NCBI GenBank assembly: GCA_030704615.1
Contig: CM060734.1
Span: forward strand, 17,484,001 to 17,548,000
From: Takakia lepidozioides
Taxonomy: Eukaryota > Streptophyta > Takakiopsida > Takakiales > Takakiaceae
Length of the DNA: 64,000 bases
Reading direction: 5' to 3'
Part shown: in pieces, positions 11,984 to 23,129 of the stretch
How the letters are laid out: each line of letters starts with the position of its first letter
Position numbering within the stretch: position 1 is the stretch's first letter
The notes under the pieces: generated by a model
Database searches by the model: none
The model's input: only the letters and a program-made list of their open reading frames with translations
Told to the model about the DNA's origin: nothing
Position numbers and translations under genes: made by a program

Positions 11984-12239
11984 AAGCTGGGTTGTGAACC
12001 ACCATTCGACTTTCCACCAGTTTCCACCTCAAAATGGTGGAACCAAGGTGCAAGGTAGCAACAACTACTTGGCTTTGTACAAACCTGAAGCACTTAAAAA
12101 CGACTTTGCACCTTGCACTCCCCGAAATCAACAATGCCCCCAACAACCCTTTTTGTCAGGAAGCTGGTTGCTTATGCAGATAATCGACCAAGTGAAAGCA
12201 GCTTTCCCAGCCACCTTCAATGACAAAGGCGTTGGAGTT

Positions 12240-12780
12240 GTTGGGGTTAGTGGGGGGAGAGGGTGGTGGGATAGAGTAGTGAGAGTGTGGTGTGGTAGGA
12301 GTATATGGGGGGTGGGTGCATGTTTGTGATGGAGACCAGGTGGGGGAGGGCCCGGCGACTGTGGTTGGTTATCGGGTGGTGGCAGGACAGCGGTATCATT
12401 GGAAGACTGAGGGGAGAGTCTAGGTACATGGGGTCTTGGTGTGTTGTTGTGCGAGAGGTCCTGAGCTTATGGAGGATAGAGGGGGCCGGGTCTGACCTGA
12501 ACTCAGGGAGTAAGTCTTGTGGGCTGTGTGGGAAAAGCCGACATGGGAGATCACAATCTAGGGTGCATGAGGTAGAGGGGTAGCAGAATAAGGTACAGAG
12601 GTATAGGAGGAACTGGCAAATCTTAGTAGTGGCTCTTGAGTATTTCAGAGTGTATTCACGGGGGGTTATTAGCTTGGTACCGGTGGCAGTGGTGAGTTGG
12701 GTGAGGTTAGTGATATGTCGTGCCTTGAAGTAGTTGAGGATGGGTGTTTTCTGGCGGGGGTGAGATGTTTAAAATTGGGG
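12240..12780. other. G-rich, strand-asymmetric low-complexity DNA
   Basis: The plus strand is dominated by G and T with runs such as GTGGGGGGAGAGGGTGG. Short plus-strand ORFs here are compositional artefacts. A C-rich plus-strand counterpart occurs at about 14,280-15,050, but I could not align the two as an inverted repeat. Confidence 0.45.
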
Positions 12781-12937
12781 GAGGAAAGGGGAAAAAAAAA
12801 AGAAAAAAAAAAGTGGATGCGTTGCCGAAGCAAGCGTAACTTATGGTGTCACTTGACCCAGAAGGGCTCACTATTGCAAAAAGGGGGGGTTTACGACGCC
12901 CACGGCCCGGCGCGCGCGGCACCGTGCGACCCCACTT

Positions 12938-13049
12938 ATTAGCGACGCCAAGAGGGTTGCTATTCAGGGGTCGCTATACTGAAATCCCAGCAAAATGAGG
13001 ATCCCAAAATGACTAAGTCATTGGAACCGACCCCCCTGGCGTCGCTAAT
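12938..13049. repeat. 13-bp inverted repeat in GC-rich sequence
   Basis: ATTAGCGACGCCA at 12938-12950 is the exact reverse complement of TGGCGTCGCTAAT at 13037-13049, with about 86 bases between. Neighbouring sequence also holds GACGCC and GGTCGC words. This may be the stem of a small hairpin or part of a non-autonomous element; no target duplication was identified. Confidence 0.5.
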
Positions 13050-13201
13050 ACCGCGGGGTTGATTTCCCGTCGGTTTCTTCCTGCGACGCCCCTGCCGTCG
13101 GTCCCCATCCGACCCCTCTGGGGTCGGATTTGGGTTTTTTGCCCCCAAACGACCTCCGGGCCAACAAAATATATTTTTAACACTGTCAAGAATCCAAGCT
13201 A

Positions 13202-13699
13202 GGTGAACGGTGTCCAACAGCCCTACGCCGCTGACCTTGTAATCCTTGACATCCCGGATGGGCAGCCTGTACTTGATATCATTCCCCCTGCTGTGACTCC
13301 ACACTGGAATGCTCAAAACCCTCTGTATTGGCATGTTCTTTTGTGGCAACTCATAGACCCCATGACGCATCCTTTTGGTGTTTCTTTTTGTTGCTGAAGT
13401 TTAGCTTCCAGAGTATTTACGAAGTTTACTCATTACTGTGTGGTTGCAGGAGTCCCATGACGCCACGGTTTCTGCCGTTCTTTGCCAACCCGGATTTTTT
13501 CCCAAGTCCTCCAGCACAATTTCATTTGCCATCTTATGCGGAGGCTGCAGCTACGGAGTATAGTCTGCTGGCATCTCCCCCTTCTTTGCTTCACAAAAGA
13601 CATGGTTTTCAGCAGAGCAGGGCTAGCGTCTTTGTGGACAATTTTGCCTTCGTTCTGAACAGTGCGTCCTGTAGCAGTGGATCTTCTTTGTCCGAATGA
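13202..13699 (+). pseudogene. Two-exon fragment with a DIP motif, possibly related to the amino-methyltransferase-like family
   Basis: A coding-like stretch begins after an AG at about 13201 and reads ADLVILDIPDGQPVLD, then TPHWN and YWHVLLW. This parallels MILLDIPGG, VPTWN and DYWRAG of the gene at 33.7-35.4 kb. After a likely intron (acceptor TTGCAG near 13448) a second block reads SPMTPRFLPFFANPDFF, through FVDNFAFVLNS to SSLSE and a TGA at 13697-13699. Whether the two blocks belong to one transcript is inferred. If the relationship holds, only the motif IV portion is preserved. Confidence 0.35.
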
Positions 13700-15080
13700 A
13701 TCGATTCTTTTGAAGGGTTTGTTTAAAAACCACGAGTTCACCTGTATGCCTTCTTTATGATTGGATGTGAGCCTCTCTATCAACCTTGTATAACTTGGAA
13801 AATGACATGTGGTCCTTCTCAATCAACAAAGCAATGTGGACTCAATGTTTGCAATATACACTGCACCCGACATAATTGATTTTCAAGCACGACAAGCATG
13901 GTTTCATGGATTTTGGAGCTAAGGGGTTTTGGGAGCTACCACTACAAACAGCTATCTATCCTTTCATTTATGTCATTCATCCACTTCTCATTCGTTATAC
14001 AAACATTCATCTGACATTCATCCCTCATTCATCCAAGCAGCATCCATATCCGAGCTTGTGATACTGGCCACTCTGCGCAGTAATAGGTCTTCTAAGTCGA
14101 CTAGACGTCCGCGGTTATAGGTAGGCAGGTCCTCAAGCGTGAGCAGATTTCTGCTCACGAAATTTTCTGCTTGCGGGATCCGCTCACACAATAGCATCCC
14201 CTTGTCATTATTATGTTGCTTGTCAAAGAAACCACATATGGTAATATCCCTCAAATGACTGACTATGCTACATCCCCCGCCCATTTATCAGTGATACTCC
14301 AGACAGTGGGTTGCATGGGGCCATTGCTCCCCTCTCCCACTAGCACTCTCCTCCCCTCCCAACACTCACACGCCAGTCTGCCCTAAAGGCAACTTGGCTC
14401 CTCCATGACAGTCACTAACCACACCCACGAACTTCCATCTGTCACTACATTTCCCCCAGGCACCATACCTTCCCACAGTCACCGTGCACCCCTCCCCCTA
14501 CTCTCTTACAATCATTCTCTTCCCCGCACTCAAATGGCACATCCATCACCTCATCCAACCCCCTACCCCAATTCACAATGCAATCCCCCACCACTGCCGC
14601 ATATATACAATCATGCAAGAACCCTTGCTCTTTGATCACCCATCTTTTACAAGAATTCCCCCCACAACCCTCACCGCATGTGCCCTCTTCCTATAGCAAA
14701 GGGCCTGTTTGGTATTCTTCTCGTCTCATAGCTTACAACATTACACGAACACAATTACTTCCCAAGGTCTCGTACATCCTTTATTCAGGCAAGTGCACGT
14801 CAACAACTCACAGCCAAGCACCAACTCCACACGATCCGATAAATTCTCATTATAGCCCTTTCAACACCCTCATAATTCCCTACATCTCTAGTGATTCCAA
14901 TGGCTACTGGCCTATCTCCACAACCTCCTCGATAAAAACACTCCATAGTATGTTGAAAGTAACAACACCCGCCTCCGAAGGTGTCACGTACACACTCCTC
15001 CCAAAAAGGCTGCTCTTGTCGCCACCCCCTGGCACCACGCACAACCACGATTATTCTAGCCTAATGTGTTTTACCTGATT
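13700..15080. other. Non-coding, partly C-rich sequence
   Basis: The first half is AT-rich with no feature. From about 14,280 the plus strand is C-rich with many CCC and CAC words, giving spurious Pro/His/Ser-rich ORFs. No gene or repeat boundary was recognised before the LTR that starts near 15,085. Confidence 0.4.
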
Positions 15081-15084
15081 CCCC

Positions 15085-17813
15085 TATCATGGTTCTAGTC
15101 ATGGTTAACTAGAATTACCTACTTCTAGTTAATTAGGACATTTTGGATATTTATATTTATATTTTGTGTATTGGGACTTCATTTGGTCTCATATGCCAAG
15201 TGAGGTGTCAAGCCTCACTTGGAACATGGGGATGGGTTTTTCCCTTGTGAGGGTTGAGGAGGGCTCATTCATGAGTGGAGTGTTTCCATTGTGTTCACTT
15301 TCATTATCACTACAAGAAGATGACCTTATGCTTGTGAGTGCAAAGTGTAAGGGTTAGTATTGCACTTGTATGTAAGGAGGTAGAGAGCTAGGAGAGCTCT
15401 TGTGCTTGCAAGGTATTTTCAAGGAAGGGTGCATGTGAGTTCTATCAAGGGGTTGGAGAGCTCAAGGAGAGAGCTCTTGTGCTTGCAAGGTGTGGCAAGG
15501 GAGAGTGTATTTGCATTGCATCAAGGAGGTGGAGAGCTCAAGGAGAGAGCTCTTGAGTTACAAGGCTTTGCAAGTATTGCAAGGAAGAAAGTCTTGTGTG
15601 CGTGGAAGCAAAAGGTTTGAAAGTTTGAGAAGAAGGAGCGTCATCTCTTGTATCTCAAGTGTTGTGACAACCATTTGCCAAGGAAGTGGCTTCTATGGTG
15701 AAAATAATGCATTGAGGGTTTGTAGAAGCATTATTGTGCACCAAGGGTTTGAGAGCTTGGAAAAGAGCTCTTGCATCATAAGAGAAGTGTCTTGTGTGTG
15801 GAGAAGATAGACACTAGGGTTTCAAGAGCAAGCTCTAGTTGTTCATGGTGTGAAAGAGAAGCCAAAGAGCAGCACATGCTTGGGTTGGAAACACCATAGA
15901 AGGAGTACAACAAGGGTAGTTTGAGGAGCATTAGCTCAAGAGAAGCTAAGAAGTGGTTGTTTTATCCATGGTGAATGAAGCCAAGTGGGGTTTCATTTGG
16001 TTGACAAACAAGCAAGCTAAGGCGCTAGAAGGGAGTGCTTTTGCTAGTTATATGAGTTCTTGGATTGCTCTTGGTGAAGCAAGTGGTTGACCAAGCAAGT
16101 GGCGCATGTGTGGAGTAAGCTTTCCAAATGTGGTTTCCCAACTTCAAGCTTGAGGAGAGCTATAAGGTGAAATGAGCAAGTTCATTCATTTGTGTATGAG
16201 GTGGTGCATGTGTGGAGCATGTTTTAATTGGCTTAAGCTTTGCCCTTTGAAGCTTGAGAGGAGTGGCTCTTGCGCTAGCAAGTGAAAAAAGCTTGAATGA
16301 CCAAGGTTTGAGAGGAGACAAGGCTTGGTGGCTTGCTAAAGGAGGGGGTGCATGTTGTGGAAGAGAAGCTAAGGAGCTACATAGGCTAGGGCTTGAAGAC
16401 AACAAAAGCAAACACTTGGAGAGCATCAAGAAGCTCAAGATGACCCCAAAGGCAAGCATGTGGGTGAAAATTCTATCCATGATGATGTGAAACCAAGCCT
16501 AGAGCATTGAAGAGCTTGGAGCACATGTGGGAGATCATTGGAGGTGGTCTTCATGAAGAAAGGAGATTGTGGCTCAAGGCATGCGTAGCAACTTCAACCA
16601 TACATTAGCATATGACAAGACAAGGAAGGGGAGGTGAAGCTCATGTATTCATTCCCTTCTTGCTTAAGTTTTGTGGTGGATGGTTGATCAAGCAAGCGAT
16701 GCTTATGTGGAGCATGCTCTTTAGGGCTTATGATTTCAAGTTTGAGAAGATGAGCTCTTGAATAGAGGTGTGGATACACATTATTGTGAATGAAGACAAC
16801 ACCTAGGCCAAGAGGTGGAAGTGTGTGTGACTAGCCCATGCAAGGGAAAGCACATGGAAGATGACATACAAAAGTCAAATTGAAGCAAGGCTTGGCGCCT
16901 GTCATTGGGCACATTAGCTTGCTATGAGTTCCAAGGAGATCATGAGAAACTTGTCAATTTGTGATGAATGCATTGCAAGATAAGACAATGCAATCTTGCA
17001 TGCATGTTAGGGGGGAAGATACCATGAAGAAGGTGTTTTTCACCATCACATAAACTCCTTAAGACTTGGGGTAGAAGCATGGATCAGGAGCAAAAATGTG
17101 TATGGTGTTTCTTACTATACTCTACAAACCCTAGTCTCCATCCACTTCAAAAACTGGGTATGGCTCATTCCGCCCACCATACATTTTTGTAATAAATGTA
17201 TGGCTCATACTGCCTAGCATACTTTTTTGTGAAAAGTGTATGGATACAAGTGGAGAGACTTTGCCTGCCAAACGTTTTCATTAAAAGTGTATGACATATA
17301 TGGTGTATCCGGAGGAGTATTGCATTTGGAGGATCTTTGGGGGGTCCTTGGAGGAGCTTTTGGAGGGCACATTGAAGAGCCTTTGGAGGGCTATTTGGAG
17401 GACTATTTGGGGTCCTTGAAGGCCAATATTTGGCAAGTTTGTGGAGTCTTGAGGGCTCTTAGAGAGTTCTTTTGAGAGATCCTTGAAAGGTAGTCTTGTT
17501 TATTACGCAAGTAAGAGAGTGTGGGGATAAAGGTAGTGGGATGAGATCATGCTTGGGATTAGGAATTGCTTTAGTCTCTCTTCCTTGTAGGCTTTCACCC
17601 TCTCTATAGGCCAAAACCTTTCCGTAGGTGGAGGCAAGAGTCAGTCCGGGTTTGGGCTAAGGTGTCTTGTAGGAGCGACACCGTGCATTGTTTTTGGTGT
17701 GGGGGAGTTACCGTTTTCATTTTCTTGTGTTTGGATCCCCTCCACACCTGTATGCCTGAATGTGCGCCATGTTAGCTTTGTGTGGGCGCTTGTTTTCATA
17801 AGAGGTTGGTCCG
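15085..17813 (+). repeat. 5' LTR of gypsy element C (about 2.7 kb)
   Basis: This plus-strand sequence starts ATCATGGTTCTAGTCATGG and ends AGAGGTTGG. It matches the reverse complement of 26,154-29,565 over most of its length. For example, inverted matching segments lie at 16,160-16,480 against 28,357-28,548, and at 16,594-16,779 against 28,057-28,263. It contains GCTCAAGGAGAGAGCTC subrepeats (15,400-15,620) and GTATGG-type subrepeats (17,150-17,290). No long coding frame exists. TCCG at its right edge (17,810-17,813) is repeated at 29,566-29,569, where element C resumes. Confidence 0.75.
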
Positions 17814-18251
17814 TGTCGTGCACCTAAGCATCGTGCCACAACATACATCATTGTCCACCACACAATCTAAGCACACAATCCTAGAAAGCTATACCACAAT
17901 GATAATAGAAGTGAACACACAATGGAAACACTCCACTCAATCACATAAACTAAGTCAAGCCAAGGGCACCTTTGCTAAGGGAATCCACCCTACAAAGCCC
18001 TCACCGCACTCCCTCTCAATACCTAGAGCTATGGAGGTGGGAGAGGCTCATGGAGGCTCAACTACAAGAAGATGAGCCTCCTCCATCCTCACAAGGGGAA
18101 AACCTATCCCCATGTCCCAAGTGAGGCTCGACACCTCACTTGGCATGTGAGACCCAATGACGTCCCAATACACAAAATATAAATATAAATATCTAAAATG
18201 TCCTAAACTAGAAGTAGGTAATTCTAGATAACCATGACTAAAACCATGACA
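17814..18251 (-). repeat. Atypical short 3' LTR of element B (438 bp)
   Basis: On the minus strand it begins TGTCATGG like the 5' LTR, follows that LTR for about 350 bases, then switches at about 17,900 to an 85-base segment ending GCACGACA. The 5' LTR is about 3.4 kb and continues with unrelated sequence at this point, so the two LTRs of one element disagree. Target duplication at the outer edge argues that the end is genuine rather than a sequencing break. Confidence 0.6.
17816..17900 (-). repeat. 85-base direct repeat, distal copy
   Basis: Contains GCACCTAAGCATCGTGCCAC and CACACAATCTAAGCAC. It is a near-identical direct repeat of 18,255-18,340, which lies immediately inside the 3' LTR segment beside the PPT-like tract. 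The arrangement is repeat, about 350 bases of LTR, repeat. Confidence 0.75.
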
Positions 18252-18254
18252 GCT

Positions 18255-18340
18255 GCCGTGCACCTAAGCATCGTGCCACAACTACATCATTGTCCACCAC
18301 ACAATCTAAGCACACAATCCTAGAAAGCTATACCACAATC
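18255..18340 (-). repeat. 85-base direct repeat, proximal copy
   Basis: Same sequence and orientation as 17,816-17,900. On the minus strand it begins directly after the PPT-like run as ATTGTGGTATAGC, so it could itself be the true start of a U3 region. Confidence 0.75.
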
Positions 18341-18350
18341 GCCCCCCTAG
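18341..18350 (-). promoter_or_regulatory. Polypurine-tract-like CTAGGGGGGC of element B
   Basis: This is the only long purine run between the PHD-finger stop and the 3' LTR segment, which is where plus-strand priming occurs in LTR retrotransposons. The assignment is by position and composition only. Confidence 0.4.
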
Positions 18351-18600
18351 CCGGTGATTAGGTCCCTCTAACACCAGATAGCTGACAAGTATCCATCCCA
18401 ATAAGATCATCGCTTGGTCATCAATCACCCAAGTCCCACTATCTATAGTCAATAGATCAAGAGGTCGGGTGCAAAGGTAGCCCCATCATTACTCGCCTTC
18501 CTGCAATCCATGGCTTCAATTGGGTGTCCATGGCATCGAACTCCCGTTAGCTAGACCTTGGATCACTTGTCAACCTCGTCACTGTCATGCCCCACTACCT

Positions 18601-18770
18601 CTATCCAAGGCATCGTGGACACAACCATTCTCCACTAAGAACCTCCTTAAGTGGTGGTGTCAAGCATCCCATGTGCCACCCCCTTGAGCATTTGTCACAC
18701 ACCAACATGGTCGCAGCACCACCAGCATGCCCACATGCATGCAACGCAACCCTGCAGATACCACTGCAAG
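18601..18770 (-). pseudogene. PHD finger at the C-terminus of the element B polyprotein
   Basis: The frame reads MLVCDKCSRGWHMGCL, then PPLKEVLSGEWLCPRCLG and a stop. This is the second half of a PHD finger: C-x2-C, W-H-x2-C and a final C-x2-C, with the usual PPL and GxWxCP spacing. Just upstream the reading frame changes near 18,740. The integrase frame supplies LRCM, and the PHD frame supplies ACGH, so the first C-x2-C is split by a one-base difference. PHD fingers bind histone H3 tails, often around Lys4. Here the finger takes the position that chromodomains occupy in chromoviral integrases, so a role in targeting integration is a reasonable inference. Confidence 0.75.
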
Positions 18771-19900
18771 GTTGGGATCTATCCTCCCATCCACATGTGG
18801 AAGGTGACATGGCGCACAATTGCGCACATGGTCCTTCCATACCATGCCATCTCGACCCTCCATAATCAACACTCCTGAAGGCAACATCTCCCGGACCCTT
18901 AGAATCACACGACCTGCTGTGACATCCAAGGGCGTAGGCATTGTCTGCTGCAGATACACATAGTCCCCAGGATGGAAACGCCGAACACCTGGCCGATATC
19001 TCCCTCCACGTATAGTGGCGTACCTCAATGTGTCTCGGTGTTGGGCAATAGCAAGGTTCTCAAAAGCCATAGGCATGACTCTCTTGAACAACTCTGCCCG
19101 TTGGGCACATGCTTGTGTCCACACATCCAGATCATCAAGGTTGAGGACTACTGCAGTCTCCCTACGAATAGATGCTGGCAAATCTGGCTCTCGGCCAAAG
19201 AGAAGGAAATAAGGCGAGAACGAGGCAAGTGATGCTTGCTTGCTAAACCTGTAACCCATGGCCAACCAAGGTAGCTGAAGGTCCCAATCTCCCAAGTGTC
19301 CCTTCTGCAAGCCATACTTGCGCAAGCCTCACTTGCGCAAGCCTCGTTTGACTGTTTGCACAACCCTCTCGGCCAAGCCATCGGCCTCGGGATGATCCCG
19401 AAAAGTAGTGCAGTGATCTATCAAGGCTTGCTCACACAAAGCCTGAAACTCCCCCAATAACTCTCTCCCCTGGTCCGTGAGTACCTCGGCTGGAGCACCA
19501 AATTGGCTAAGCACTCGATCTAAGAATGCATACGCAGCCCCCTCACTTGCCTTATCATGCAATGCCACCAGTTCAATCCATTTGGAGAAATGTTCCACCA
19601 TCACCAGCACATATTTGTTATGGCGAATCGTTAGTGGCAATGGGCCTGCAAAGTCAAGACTCCAACGATAGCCCAAACCCATAATGGGTAAAGAATGCAA
19701 TTGTGGAGTAGGTGCATTGAAAGAAGCCCGCACTCTATCACACACCATGCACCTTGCCACTAATTGTTGCACATCCGTGTGCATGCCCCGCCACCAATAC
19801 TGTCATTGCAGCAAACTATGAGTGCGCCGCACCCCAAAATGTCTCAACTCCTCATGGGCATGGCGTACCAATCGCGCTCATTGTGTTGGATGAGGCACAA
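18745..19900 (-). pseudogene. Integrase of element B (zinc-binding, DDE core, C-terminal part)
   Basis: From right to left: the H2C2 zinc-binding part (HEELRHFG, then CMVCDRVR, about 19,870-19,735) contains in-frame TGA codons. The catalytic core has WSLDFAGPL for the first Asp, LTDQGRE for the second Asp and DGLAERVV for the Glu (19,690-19,340). The frame then shifts near 19,325. A C-terminal region follows with SPYFLLFGREPDLP and FHPGDYVYLQQ, leading into the PHD finger. The DDE triad is visible, so this is a retroviral-type integrase that would join element ends to target DNA. Confidence 0.85.
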
Positions 19901-20660
19901 TCCTCACTTGTCCATCCTCCCATACTCGGAGTAGGTGAGTCCCCTCCCACTTGAACCTCTTGGCTCGTTGTAGGATCCGATCTCTCTCCTTAGCAGTCAC
20001 ACTGGCTTTTGTCTCTCTAGTACAAAGGTAGGCCAACACTGCTACATCTTCATATACATCCTTAGCACCACCAAGCTCCTCACTGATCTCTGGATTGTCA
20101 TGCACACTATCTATATGACCGATCGCATGGGATGGACTAGCTTGAGCTCCCATTGCTAGAATGCATAAAAAGGCAAATGCGTGCCATCCTGGCACCATCT
20201 CCTCATCTGTCTCACCATGCCAACGAGCTCTTGTATCATCAAGCTCACTTGTGCATGGATTGCGACTCAATCCATCCGCATCTCGGTTGACTATTCCAGC
20301 TCGATGCACCACCTGGAAGTCGTATTCTTGAAGCATAAGTGCCCACCGTGCAAGCTTCCCTGTAAAGCTTGTCTGACTCCATCAACCACTTCAATGGTTG
20401 GTGATCCGTGACAAGGGTGAAGAGATTGCCATAGAGGTAGCATCTAAAATGTGTCACTGCCCATACAACAGCTAGACACTCCCCTTCATAGGAACTATAC
20501 TTCGCCTCGGCATCATTGTTCGAGCGGCTAGCATATGCTACTATGAACTCTCTTCCCTCATCATCCACCTGTGTGAGCACTGCTCCAATCCCCAGCATAC
20601 TCCAATCTGTATGTAGCTGGAAAGACCCTGAATAGGCCGCCTCAGAATAGGCGCAGAAGT
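19880..20660 (-). pseudogene. RNase H domain and connecting region of element B
   Basis: GIGAVLTQVDDEGREF, AYASRSNN, SSYEGECLAVVWAV (Glu) and LVTDHQPLKWLM (Asp) are the hallmarks of gypsy RNase H. A frameshift near 20,370 is followed by LQEYDFQVVHRAG and NRDADGLSRNP, the usual C-terminal signature of the domain. A linker with no known domain leads to the integrase. The first catalytic Asp lies just upstream of the longest open frame, where the reading is uncertain. Confidence 0.8.
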
Positions 20661-21750
20661 CAATCGAGCCTTGAGTTCCTCAAAGGCTTCCTCCTGCTCC
20701 TCCTCCTACTGCCACTCCTGACCCACCTTGGTCAACTTGGTAAGAGCCTTTGCAATACTGCTAAATCCCTTGACAAACCGTCGATAGTAGTTTGCCAACC
20801 CCATGAAAGCACAAACTCTGCTAACATCGATGAGGCGTGGAATGCGTGGAATGGCCTCCACCTTTGTCTTTTGAATACCCAATCCTCCAGGGTATATCAT
20901 GTGGCCCAGATACTCAATCTGGTTGTGGAAGAACTTGCACTTCCCAGGGTGCAATTTCAACCCATGCGCTCTCAAGCGCTCAAACACCATATGAAGGTGT
21001 CTCTCGTGCTCCTCAATCGTAGCACTAAAGATGATGATGTCATCAATGTAGCACCGTGCGAAGTCTAGCCCCGCAAGAATCATATCCATGACCCTCTGAA
21101 ACTCTGCAGGAGCATTCTTCAACCCAAACGGTAGAAACCGCCATTGGTACAAGCAATCATTCCCATGTTGGTCAATCCCCCATAATGTCGTCTTTTGCTT
21201 GTCAGCCTCTTTGATTGGCAACTGGTGGTAACCGGATCGCAAGTCCAATGTGCTAAACACCTTTGCATGCCCAATGGCATCAAAGATCTCCTCTGGAGTT
21301 GGCACGACATATCTATCGGACTTAGTCTGACGGTTCACAGGACGATATTCCCCACACATCCTCCTTTCTGTCCAATTGCCATAGATATCCTTCTTAACTG
21401 GCATCACCGTTGTCGAGGCATACTCCCCGCCTGACAACTCCACCAATCCAGCTTTGAACAACTCCATAGTCCATGACTGGATCAAAGACCTCTCCATATC
21501 ACTATACTTGTAGGGCCTTCGAAAAATTGGCATGTCACTTGCCAAATCAATATGAATCTCTTGGCCCTTCAAACTCCCCAAATCCTTCAAACCGAAGGCA
21601 AAGCAATTTCTATAAGCCCTTAGACATCGCTGGATCCTCCGTCTCTCTCCTCCGGTGACTGTAGGTCCAACATCTGGTTCCCAGTTGTCCTCAGTGACTG
21701 CAACCTTGGGTATACCAGGCTTGGAAGTAGGAGACGCATCCTTTGGTTGC
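20660..21750 (-). pseudogene. Reverse transcriptase of element B
   Basis: One long open frame (21,590-20,706) has FRRPYKYSDMER, CGEYRPVNRQT, FSTLDLRSGYHQLPI (first catalytic Asp), RFLPFGLKNAPAEFQRVMD and CYIDDIIIFS (YIDD at about 21,045). The thumb/connection region reads YLGHMI and FMGLANYYRRF. These are standard Ty3/gypsy RT motifs in the correct order. The N-terminal side runs in the same direction from the methyltransferase through a linker (KEEE-type acidic region) with a TAG near 21,750. An intact parent would make a single fusion protein. Confidence 0.9.
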
Positions 21751-21759
21751 TAGATAGCA

Positions 21760-23110
21760 ACCTCTTGGGCTTTATCTGCCCACCCTGACCGTGGCGTAGC
21801 CTCCACTTGCTCCGCCATAGCCACCTTGAGAACATCCTCTGGGGAAGAAACATTCTCAACCTCTTCAAAAACATTGGCCACTTTGGCCTCCAACTGATCC
21901 TCAGTATTTGGCTCTCCCCACTCCTCATACTGCTGCTTCAGAGATCCAATGACTCTCTCTTTGCGCATCTCATCCCACATCTGCCATGGGTGTTTGCACC
22001 CCATGATCCTGTGCTCACCCCCACTCACTGCCTCCACTGTCCCAGTTGGCAGAGATGGTGCAATATCCAATGGAAGTGCAGAAGTAGCCACCCATGCTTG
22101 TAATCTCCATTGCTCAGCCCTGCATAAGCCAATGATCCATGTCAAGCAATTGAGATCCATTGCCTGACCCAACACCTGGCGTCATGATGCCTCTGACAGA
22201 GCCGGCACAACTGTAGTGCCCGGGCAAATCCCATCGCCTGCTCTCGTTCATCCGCATTGGGCTCCACCAATTGCTGTAGCACACTGTCCCAAATCAACCC
22301 AAGACCATTTTCTCAAAAAGCATGAGACGAGGGAAAGCTCATGAGCGTAGGCAAGGCTGCACGTGGCTGCCCCACTCGATTTACCACTGCTAGAGGTGGA
22401 CGGTCATCATGTCGCACCCTCTGTGGTTCCTCCCTTGGTCCAAAATGCCCTCAACTGTGAGACTGGGTGGCCGTTGAATGGAATTGTATGCTCTCTTGAG
22501 CAGCTCTGGTGGTGCAAGATTGGTCCACCACAGTCGAGGTCGATGCACTCGTGATCCCACCACTGCTGCATCCAATAGCACCGCCGATCCAATCCAAGAC
22601 CGCACCTGATGCACACTGGCCATAACCCTAGCCCGAGAGTCCCCCGTAAGAGGAACATTCTCCAAGATATAGGCTAGAGGTTGCACTTGCCTCGTCTGCA
22701 AGTCACGCAACACTCTCAACATCTCCCAAAACAAATGCGATCGTGCATCATGCAAGCCATTCCCATGACCTGCGGGAGAGTGTCCTTGGCAAGGCCATCC
22801 AGCTATCACCAAGTCAATGGCACCATGCCGGTCCAAATCATCCACCCCCAGCAAGGTAATGTCTGCTGGCAAGGCCTTTTGATACTCTTGAATTGCTGAG
22901 AGAGGCAACAACTCAGGATACCGGTGTATGAGCAAGGCGACGTGACGGAAATACGCCGAGCTATCTCACCCTTCTCCACATAGAAGTACTTGCGTACTTT
23001 AATCCTTGCTTGCAACACTCCTGCAAGCCCATGCTCATGCCTCCAAACATGTCTAGCAAACAAATCCCTGAGTCAAGTGGTTGCCAGGTTATGGGCATTG
23101 TGTCCAAAGG
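21760..23110 (-). pseudogene. C5 cytosine DNA methyltransferase between protease and RT (element B)
   Basis: Motifs in unpermuted order: I, LLDMFGGMSMGL (about 23,065-23,030), for SAM binding; II, YFYVEKGEIA; IV, AGWPCQGHS (about 22,795) with the catalytic Cys; V, DARSHLFWEMLRVL; VI, ILENVPL (about 22,657); VIII, HRPRLWW (about 22,530); a target-recognition-like segment; IX, NADEREQAMGF (about 22,255); X, LGQAMDLN (about 22,160). At least three frameshifts and one stop interrupt it. The RLFF-like motif V and the motif VIII to X spacing resemble DNMT3-type enzymes, but the PCQ differs from the usual PCN. The enzyme would transfer methyl groups to cytosine in DNA, possibly the element's own copies. 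Confidence 0.88.
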
Positions 23111-23129
23111 AGCTAACTGAGGAGGTCCG

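Noticed and set aside
12240-15050. G-rich and C-rich blocks as arms of one inverted repeat
   Set aside because: By eye, the reverse complement of one does not align with the other beyond composition.
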